From Actinoplanes sp. TBRC 11911 (GTDB lineage: Bacteria; Actinomycetota; Actinomycetes; Mycobacteriales; Micromonosporaceae), in assembly GCF_012933445.1 (NCBI RefSeq), contig NZ_JABBNC010000043.1, forward strand, positions 1 to 64,000: DNA of 64,000 nt, written 5' to 3'. This document shows, piece after piece, positions 52,954 through 60,653 of the stretch (its first letter is position 1; each line of letters starts with the position of its first letter). The translations under genes and the position numbers were made by a program. Under the pieces are notes generated by a model, which saw only the letters and a program-made list of their open reading frames with translations, did not search any database and was not told where the DNA came from.

Positions 52954-55170
52954 ATGCGTATCGCCTGGAACCCCGCCACCATCGCCCAGCACGTCGTCGG
53001 CAACGCCGTCGTCCTCTACCCGGGCGACGAGATCAGCGCCGAGGCGCAGGCGCTCGCCCTCGAGGTGGCGCCCGACCCGGACCGCGACATCGTCGTCCTG
53101 GACGTGCCCGACGTCCTGCCGCCCGGCGCCTGGGCGGCGATGGCCGAGATGCTCGGCAAGCAGCGCCGCCCGCTGCGGGTGATGGTCAGCGGCGCCGCCC
53201 GCGAGACCGCGGCGCTGGCCGGGCAATGGCTGGCCGACCGGATCGACCGGCCGGTCGTCGCCCCCGACGGGCGGGTGACCCGCGCCGGCGGCGGCACGAT
53301 TTTCGTGCACGGCGCGGGCGAGGGCTCCGGCTGGATCAGCTTCGAACCCGGCCGGCCGCCGTCCTGGGTGGCCAAGCGCTATCCGGCGCCGCCGTGGGAC
53401 GCGCTGGTCGCCGAGTCGTTCCCCACCAGCGCGAGCGGGGTGGCCGATCCGGTGCCCGGCGGCGTCTGGGTGCACCCGGCCGGTCACGCCGAGGCCACCG
53501 CCACGCACGGGCGGTGGCTGGCCGAGACCATGCCGGCCCTGCCCGACTCGGTGACCGTGGTGGTCGGCTGCCCGGGCACGCCCGCGCTCGCCCTCGACGA
53601 CGTGGCCCGCCTCTGGCGCTCGCTGGATCCGGAGGTGCGCGAGCAGGCCCGCTTCGTCCGGTACGGCGCGGTGCACCTGCCCGCGGACGTCAGCTTCGGG
53701 CAGGCCCTGGCCGATCTGCTGGCGATCCCGGTGGTGTGCCTGGCCGGGATCCCGAGCGGCCGCCCGGAGCGCCCGGCGATGTACACGGTGGCCACCGACG
53801 GCACGCCGGGCTGGCAGGTGTTCGCCCGGGAGCTGCGCTACAAACCCCGGCCCGCGCCGGTGTGGCCGGGCGAGGCGCCGCAGATCCTCAGCTACCGGGC
53901 GCCCGAGGAACTGGGCGAGCCGATCGCGGCCCGGCAGTTCCGCTACGCCGTGGACAGCGTCGTGGAGATCGTCGAGTCCGGGCTGTGGGTCCGCGGCGAC
54001 CAGATCACCACGAACGCGTACCGGCCGCGCGGGCGCGCCATGGACCCGGAACATCTCGCCGTGGTGGTCGACGACGGCGACCCCGCCCGGTTGCCCCGGC
54101 TGCGCGAGCTCGCCGAGGATCTGGTGGGCCGCCTCGACCTGCCGACCCAGCAGCGCGCGGTCTTCTTCCTGGCCTCCACGATGATGCCGCTGGGCGCCTT
54201 CGCCGCCGAGGAGGGCCCGGAGGCGCCGGCGGCCGACGTCGCCGAGATCGTGGCGGTCGAGAACCCCGCCGAGAATCTGCCGCCGCTACGCCCCGAGCCG
54301 CCGAAAGCCGAAGCGCAGTCGAAAGCCGAAGCGCCGCCGCTGCGAATACAGGTGCGCCCGCAAGCCGGACCGGAGACCACGCCCGAGCCGCCGAAGGAGC
54401 CGCCGGCCCACTTCTTCCAGCACACCCCCGAGCCGAGCTGCCGTGCCATCCCGGACCCCGAGATGATCGAGCACGACCGGGAATGGATGCGCGAGACCTT
54501 CGGCGACCAGTACACCGTCGCCGAGACCGCGGTGCGGCGGGTCCTGGCCGGCTACCCGAGCTTCGAGGCGGAACCGGACCTGGTCGCCGACGCCACCGCG
54601 CTGGACATGTTCCTGTCGCCGGTCGGCCTTGGTCTCAGCGAGGCGTTGCGGGACGGCATGTTCGGCCCGCAGGTCCCCTTCGGACGGTGCGTGGCCAGCG
54701 GCCTGGAACGGATGCCGGAACACGAGGGCACGGCCTACGTGCCCGCCGATCTGAGCGCCGAACAGCTCGGCTGGATCGGCCGCCGCGAAGTGCTCACCGA
54801 CTGGGGTTTCACCGAGGCGCTGGCCCAGCCGGCCGGGCTCACCGGCACGGTCGACGTCTTCATCTGGTCGCTGACCGGGCGGCGGACGCAGCCCCTCGAG
54901 CCGGACGGCGAGCACCATGCCGACGGCCGGGTGGTGTTCCTGCCCGGCTCCCGTTTCCAGGTGTTGCGCACGGCGGCGCCGGGCACGGGCGTACGGGGAA
55001 GGCTGTTGCTCCGGCAGTTGGCGCCCGACGCGGCACCGGATCCGCTGTCGCAGGACGTGATGGTTGCGGAGCTGGAGCGCATCGCCGGGCAGTGGATCGC
55101 CGCCAAGCCACGCGCCAAGGTGGGCAACGCGGCCCGGCAGCGACTCACGGCCGTACCGGGAATCCGGTGA
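52954..55170 (+). CDS. Second caspase-like/ADP-ribosyltransferase-like pseudoenzyme, paralogue of the 944-aa protein
   Basis: A 738-residue protein paralogous along its length to the one encoded at 46708-49542. The N-terminal module reads LRVMVSGAARE where the paralogue has a Cys, then VVAPDGRV, FVHGAGEGSGW and EPG. A second copy follows (VTVVVGCPGTPALALDD, then FGQALADLLAIPVVC). A shorter Pro-rich linker lies at about residues 440-490. The C-terminal domain keeps LTDWGF and RVVFLPGSRFQVL but has neither the Arg nor the Glu of active ADP-ribosyltransferases. It ends the rightward operon; its stop lies 1 nt from the stop of the convergent ilvC gene. Activity is therefore unlikely and a binding or regulatory role more likely. 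Confidence 0.7.
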   Translation: MRIAWNPATIAQHVVGNAVVLYPGDEISAEAQALALEVAPDPDRDIVVLDVPDVLPPGAWAAMAEMLGKQRRPLRVMVSGAARETAALAGQWLADRIDRPVVAPDGRVTRAGGGTIFVHGAGEGSGWISFEPGRPPSWVAKRYPAPPWDALVAESFPTSASGVADPVPGGVWVHPAGHAEATATHGRWLAETMPALPDSVTVVVGCPGTPALALDDVARLWRSLDPEVREQARFVRYGAVHLPADVSFGQALADLLAIPVVCLAGIPSGRPERPAMYTVATDGTPGWQVFARELRYKPRPAPVWPGEAPQILSYRAPEELGEPIAARQFRYAVDSVVEIVESGLWVRGDQITTNAYRPRGRAMDPEHLAVVVDDGDPARLPRLRELAEDLVGRLDLPTQQRAVFFLASTMMPLGAFAAEEGPEAPAADVAEIVAVENPAENLPPLRPEPPKAEAQSKAEAPPLRIQVRPQAGPETTPEPPKEPPAHFFQHTPEPSCRAIPDPEMIEHDREWMRETFGDQYTVAETAVRRVLAGYPSFEAEPDLVADATALDMFLSPVGLGLSEALRDGMFGPQVPFGRCVASGLERMPEHEGTAYVPADLSAEQLGWIGRREVLTDWGFTEALAQPAGLTGTVDVFIWSLTGRRTQPLEPDGEHHADGRVVFLPGSRFQVLRTAAPGTGVRGRLLLRQLAPDAAPDPLSQDVMVAELERIAGQWIAAKPRAKVGNAARQRLTAVPGIR

Positions 55171-55171
55171 A

Positions 55172-56185
<1,014 letters not shown>

Positions 56186-56235
56186 GCTTCAGGTGACGTC
56201 CCCATTCGTGGGTAGTTCATTGACTGTGGCGGCCC

Positions 56236-56814
56236 TTACATTTCCGCCTGGCGATCCCAGCCGTGGAACTGCGAGTAGTCACCGCGCTCCCACGCTTCGC
56301 GCAGGCCCGGCTTGGCCAGGTCCCAGTCCGGCCGCACCTCGGCGAACGCCTCGCGCAGGTCACGCCACAGGTCGTAGACCGACGGGCGGCCCCAGAACCA
56401 ATACCCGTTGTAGATGCTGTGCACGACCAGGCCCGGCTTGAGCACCAGCGTGTACGGGATCATCGGGTTGTTGTCCGGGTCGGTGTACTCCTGGATGTCC
56501 AGATCCTGCTGCACGGTCCGGCCCGGGTCGGACAGGAACGGCCAGAAGGCGCCGACCGACGCCCGGAACTCGAGGCTGTGATAGTGGTCGTCGGTCGAGA
56601 TCGTGGCGATTTTCGTGTACGCCACCCCGATCTTCGACTGGAACCCGGCCAAATCCAGGTGCTGCTGGTGTTCCTTCGGGCAGTAGTGGCCGCGGGCCAG
56701 CGTCAGGATCATCGGGTCGTCGCCCTGGATCTCGCTGAGGCTGCGGTCCACCTCCTCGTGGTCGGGCAGTGTGTAGTCCGGGAAGACGGCGCCCGGGACG
56801 ATGTCGGCGCGCAT
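56236..56814 (-). CDS. Redoxin-domain protein, peroxiredoxin-like
   Basis: A 192-residue thioredoxin-fold protein. The N-terminus (VPGAVFPDYTLPDHEE) and the active-site region ILTLARGHYCPKEHQQH fit an AhpC/TSA-like redoxin with one Cys at the peroxidatic position, but the usual P-x-x-x-T/S before that Cys is not canonical, and no resolving Cys is obvious. The start at 56814 shares one base with the stop of the reductase gene (TGATG), so the two are translated together. Reductase and redoxin probably form an electron-transfer pair; substrate unknown. Confidence 0.7.
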   Translation of the reverse strand: MRADIVPGAVFPDYTLPDHEEVDRSLSEIQGDDPMILTLARGHYCPKEHQQHLDLAGFQSKIGVAYTKIATISTDDHYHSLEFRASVGAFWPFLSDPGRTVQQDLDIQEYTDPDNNPMIPYTLVLKPGLVVHSIYNGYWFWGRPSVYDLWRDLREAFAEVRPDWDLAKPGLREAWERGDYSQFHGWDRQAEM

Positions 56815-58160
56815 CAGGCCGCCGCCCGTCCGGCTCGGACGTCGCGGTGCAACGTGCTCAGAGCGTCCACGTAGATCTCCGAGAAGGTCGGGAACGGCTG
56901 AATGGTGTCGCGCAGAATGTCCAGCGGGATGGCGGCCCGGATCGCCAGGGTGGCCTGCTGCAGCCATTCCCCGGCCTCCGGCCCCAGCGCGTACGCCCCG
57001 GTGAGGTGCACGCCGTCGCTCAGCAACGTGAGGAAGCCGTTCGACGAGGCGTACTCGCGGCTGTACGTCTCCATCTTCGGGAGTTCGTTGAGCTTCGCGG
57101 TGGCCTGGAACAAGCCCTCGTTCGCGCCGACCGACGCCGCCTGCGGATCGGTGTAGACCACGCGTGGCACCGCCGTGTAGTCGACCGGCCGCGGCTCGCC
57201 CATGATGTTCGCCGCCACCACGTCGCCCTGATACTTGCCGACGTGGGTGAGCAGATATTTTCCGGTGGCGTCGCCGACGATCCACAGCCGCTCGCCGGCC
57301 CGCAGGTGGTCGTCGGTGGGGACGCCGTGCCGGTCGGCGGTGATCCCCATGGTTTCCAGGCCGAGGCCCTCGGTGCGGGGCCGGCGGCCGGTCGCCACCA
57401 ACAACCGGTCACCACGCAGCTCGACGCCGTCACTGAGGGTGAGAACCACGTCGTCACCCTCCTGGCGCGCGGCCTCGGCCCGTACGTTGAGATTGATCTC
57501 GATGCCGTCGGCCCGCAGCACCTCGCCGAGCGCCGTGCCCAGCGGTGCCGGCTCCCGTGGCAGCACGTAACCGCCGCTGCCCACCATCGCGACCTCGCCG
57601 CCGAACCGGCGTACGGCCTGGGCCATCTCGACGCCGACCGGCCCGCAGCCGAGCACGATCATCCGGCGCGGCACCTCTTTCATGCCGGTGACCTCACGGT
57701 TCGTCCACAAACCCGATATTTCTGACAAACCCGGAATGGGTGGAATTATCGGGTCGGCGCCCGTCGCGAGCACGACGTGTGACGCCGTGTACGTCTGACC
57801 GTCGACGGACACCGCGCCCGGACCGGCGAGCTTGCCGGTACCGCGGATCAGATCGATGCCCTTGCTCGCCAGCCACCGCTCCTGCCCCGCGTCCGAGTAG
57901 CCGGACACCATGAAGTCGCGCCACGCCAGCGCCGCCTCGACGTCGATCTCGGCGGTGGCCGCCGCCTCCCGCGCGTCGTGCACCACCTCGCCCGGCCGCA
58001 GCAGCGTCTTGGACGGGATGCACGCGTAGTACGAGCACTCGCCGCCGACCAGCCCCCGCTCGACGATCGCGACCCGCAGACCCCCGGCGGCCAGCACCCC
58101 GGCGGTGTGCTCCCCGGGCGATCCGGCCCCGACCACGATCACGTCGTACCCATCACTCAT
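56814..58160 (-). CDS. FAD/NAD(P) disulfide reductase with altered C-terminal active site
   Basis: A 448-residue class I pyridine nucleotide-disulfide oxidoreductase (mercuric reductase/lipoamide dehydrogenase type). It has the FAD fold DVIVVGAGSPGEHTAG, the redox pair CSYYAC in the GGEC...CIPSK motif, the NAD(P) fold IVLGCGPVGVEMA and the second FAD motif LWIVGDATG. The C-terminal interface motif, normally HPTLSE, reads FPTFSE here, so the catalytic base His is missing. This argues for a different partner, perhaps the co-encoded redoxin. I prefer the ATG at 58160 (GGTGG upstream) over a GTG at 58187. Confidence 0.8.
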   Translation of the reverse strand: MSDGYDVIVVGAGSPGEHTAGVLAAGGLRVAIVERGLVGGECSYYACIPSKTLLRPGEVVHDAREAAATAEIDVEAALAWRDFMVSGYSDAGQERWLASKGIDLIRGTGKLAGPGAVSVDGQTYTASHVVLATGADPIIPPIPGLSEISGLWTNREVTGMKEVPRRMIVLGCGPVGVEMAQAVRRFGGEVAMVGSGGYVLPREPAPLGTALGEVLRADGIEINLNVRAEAARQEGDDVVLTLSDGVELRGDRLLVATGRRPRTEGLGLETMGITADRHGVPTDDHLRAGERLWIVGDATGKYLLTHVGKYQGDVVAANIMGEPRPVDYTAVPRVVYTDPQAASVGANEGLFQATAKLNELPKMETYSREYASSNGFLTLLSDGVHLTGAYALGPEAGEWLQQATLAIRAAIPLDILRDTIQPFPTFSEIYVDALSTLHRDVRAGRAAA

Positions 58161-58214
58161 CGGACCACCGTGCTCGATTCCGGACACCTGTCGCGCCTGG
58201 GATCACCCTGGCAA

Positions 58215-58228
58215 ACACCCTGGGGTGT
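58215..58228. promoter_or_regulatory. Small palindrome in a divergent promoter region
   Basis: ACACCC-TG-GGGTGT lies in the 120-bp gap between the reductase cluster and the divergent GH65 gene. It could be an operator for either; no known regulator consensus is matched. Confidence 0.35.
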
Positions 58229-58280
58229 GGCCGGGGAGATCACTGGCGCGAAACGGCGCCGCCAAGAGCATTCTTGTCCT

Positions 58281-60653
58281 ATGACGGAGCCGACTGTTGA
58301 GCCGTGGGCCATCCGCGAGACGAGCCTGGACCCGCTCCGGCTGGCGCAGTGGGAGAGCGTGCTCTCGCTGTCCAACGGGCACATCGGGCTACGCGGCAAC
58401 CTCGACGAGGGTGAGCCGCACGGCATCCCGGGCACCTATCTCAACTCGTTCTACGAGAGCCGCCCGCTGCCGTACGCCGAGTCGGGTTACGGATTCCCGG
58501 AATCCGGCCAGACGCTGATCAACGTGACCAACGGCAAGCTGATCCGGCTGCTGGTCGACGACGAGCCCTTCGACGTGCGCTACGGCACCCTGCACCACCA
58601 CGAGCGGGTGCTGGACCTGCGAGCCGGCGTGCTCACCCGCGAGGTCGACTGGACGTCCCCGGTCGGCCGCCGGGTGAAGGTCCGGTCCCGGCGGCTGGTG
58701 TCGTTCACGCACCGCGCGATCGCCGCCTTCGAGTATGAGGTCGAGGCGGTCGACACCGACCTGCGCGTGATCGTGCAGTCCGAGCTGCTCGCCAACGAGG
58801 CTCAGCCGATGGTGGCCGCCGACCCGCGGGTGGCCGCGGCGCTGGACAAGCCGCTGGAGCCGCTCGAGCACATCACCGAGGACCACACCGCGCTGATCGC
58901 GCACCGCACCCGGGCCAGCGGCCTGACGATGGTGGCCGGCATGCACCACGACACCGAGGCGCCCGGCCGCGTGCAGTACGAGGTGGGCTGCCAGCCGGAC
59001 TGGGGCCGGGCCACCATCACCAGCGTGCTGCACCCGGGCGAGAAGCTGCGGCTGATCAAACTCGTGGCGTACGGGTGGTCCAGCAACCGCACCCTGCCGT
59101 CGCTGCGTGACCAGGTGGTGGCGGCACTCGCCGGCGCCCGCTACACCGGCTTCGACGGGCTCGTCGACGAGCAGCGCAAGTTCCTCGACGACTTCTGGCA
59201 CTCGGCGGACGTCGAGGTCGACGGCGACCCGGAGCTGCAGCAGGCGGTCCGCTTCGCGCTGTTCCACGTGCTGCAGTCGAGCGCCCGGGCCGAGCGCCGG
59301 TGCATCTCCGCGAAGGGGCTGACCGGTCCCGGCTACGACGGGCACACGTTCTGGGACACCGAGGGCTTCGTGCTGCCGGTGCTCACCTACACGCATCCGC
59401 CGGCCGCCGCCGACGCGCTACGCTGGCGGCACTCCACGCTCGGGCTGGCCAAGGAACGCGCGACCGCGCTCGGCCTGCGCGGCGCCGCGTTCCCCTGGCG
59501 GACCATCCGCGGGCAGGAATGCTCGGGCTACTGGCCGGCCGGCACCGCGGCCTTCCACATCAACGCGGACATCGCCGACGCCGTGATCCGCTACCGCACG
59601 GTCACCGGCGACGACTCGCTGGAGGAGCACTGCGGCACCGAGATCCTGGTGGAGACGGCCCGGCTGTGGATGTCGATCGGCCACCACGACCGGCACGGAC
59701 GGTGGCACATCTACGGCGTCACCGGCCCGGACGAGTACAGCGCGCTGGCCAACGACAACGTGTTCACCAACCTGATGGCGGCCCGCAACCTGCGCGAGGC
59801 GGCCGACGCGGTGGAACGCAATCCTGAGCTGCGCGGCGAGTTCGAGGTCACCGACGAGGAGATCGCCGGGTGGCGGATCGCGGCCGACGAGGTGCACGTC
59901 CCGTACGACAAGGAAATGGGGGTGCACGAGCAGTCCGACGGCTTCACCCGGTTCCCGGAGTGGGACTTCGAGGCGTCCCGCAACAGCTATCCGCTGCTGC
60001 TGACCACCCCGTACTTCGACCTCTACCGGCGGCAGGTGATCAAGCAGGCGGATCTGGTGCTGGCCATGCACTGGGCCGGCGACCATTTCACCGACGAGCA
60101 GAAGGCCCGCAACGTCGATTACTACGAACGCCGTACGGTCCGGGACTCATCGTTGTCGGCCTGCACCCAGGCGGTGCTGGCGGCCGAGGTGGGCCAGCTT
60201 GAGCTGGCCCTTGAGTACGCGTCCGAGGCGGCCATGGTCGACCTGCGCGACCTCAACCACAACACCGGCGACGGGCTGCACATGGCGTCGCTGGCCGGCG
60301 CCTGGATCGCGCTGGTCTGCGGCTTCGGCGGGCTCCGCGACCACGGCGGCGAGCTCGCCCTCGACCCGGCGCTGCCGCCCGGCATCGACCGGCTCCGCTT
60401 CCGGATCCGCTGGCAGGGCGCCCGCCTCCAGGTCACCGTCACCCACCAGGAGGTCACCTACGAGGTCGACGGCGGCACCGTGAAACTCAAGCACGCGGGC
60501 CGGGCCCTGGAGATCTCCGAGCCCGTTACCGTACGCCTCACCGAGCGCACCGCCGCGTATCCGCGACCCGAGCAGCCGGCCGGGCGTGAACCGGTCACAG
60601 CGGCGCGGCGGTCTGCGCGGCAAGAGCAGTCCGAAGCTGTCGCCGGGAGCTGA
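58281..60653 (+). CDS. Glycoside hydrolase family 65 disaccharide phosphorylase
   Basis: A 790-residue enzyme of the maltose/trehalose/kojibiose phosphorylase family, which splits a disaccharide with phosphate to give glucose 1-phosphate. An N-terminal beta-sandwich (SNGHIGLRGNLDEGEP) precedes the (alpha/alpha)6 barrel. The general acid is Glu485 in GVTGPDEY. HTFWDTEGFVLP and RGAAFPWRT fit the substrate site, and the phosphate-binding region (LNHNTGDGLHMASLAGAW) is present. Which disaccharide is used cannot be told from these motifs. No beta-phosphoglucomutase gene is adjacent. The ATG at 58281 fits the family N-terminus though no strong ribosome binding site is seen. The last 59 bp overlap the convergent regulator gene. 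Confidence 0.88.
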   Translation: MTEPTVEPWAIRETSLDPLRLAQWESVLSLSNGHIGLRGNLDEGEPHGIPGTYLNSFYESRPLPYAESGYGFPESGQTLINVTNGKLIRLLVDDEPFDVRYGTLHHHERVLDLRAGVLTREVDWTSPVGRRVKVRSRRLVSFTHRAIAAFEYEVEAVDTDLRVIVQSELLANEAQPMVAADPRVAAALDKPLEPLEHITEDHTALIAHRTRASGLTMVAGMHHDTEAPGRVQYEVGCQPDWGRATITSVLHPGEKLRLIKLVAYGWSSNRTLPSLRDQVVAALAGARYTGFDGLVDEQRKFLDDFWHSADVEVDGDPELQQAVRFALFHVLQSSARAERRCISAKGLTGPGYDGHTFWDTEGFVLPVLTYTHPPAAADALRWRHSTLGLAKERATALGLRGAAFPWRTIRGQECSGYWPAGTAAFHINADIADAVIRYRTVTGDDSLEEHCGTEILVETARLWMSIGHHDRHGRWHIYGVTGPDEYSALANDNVFTNLMAARNLREAADAVERNPELRGEFEVTDEEIAGWRIAADEVHVPYDKEMGVHEQSDGFTRFPEWDFEASRNSYPLLLTTPYFDLYRRQVIKQADLVLAMHWAGDHFTDEQKARNVDYYERRTVRDSSLSACTQAVLAAEVGQLELALEYASEAAMVDLRDLNHNTGDGLHMASLAGAWIALVCGFGGLRDHGGELALDPALPPGIDRLRFRIRWQGARLQVTVTHQEVTYEVDGGTVKLKHAGRALEISEPVTVRLTERTAAYPRPEQPAGREPVTAARRSARQEQSEAVAGS

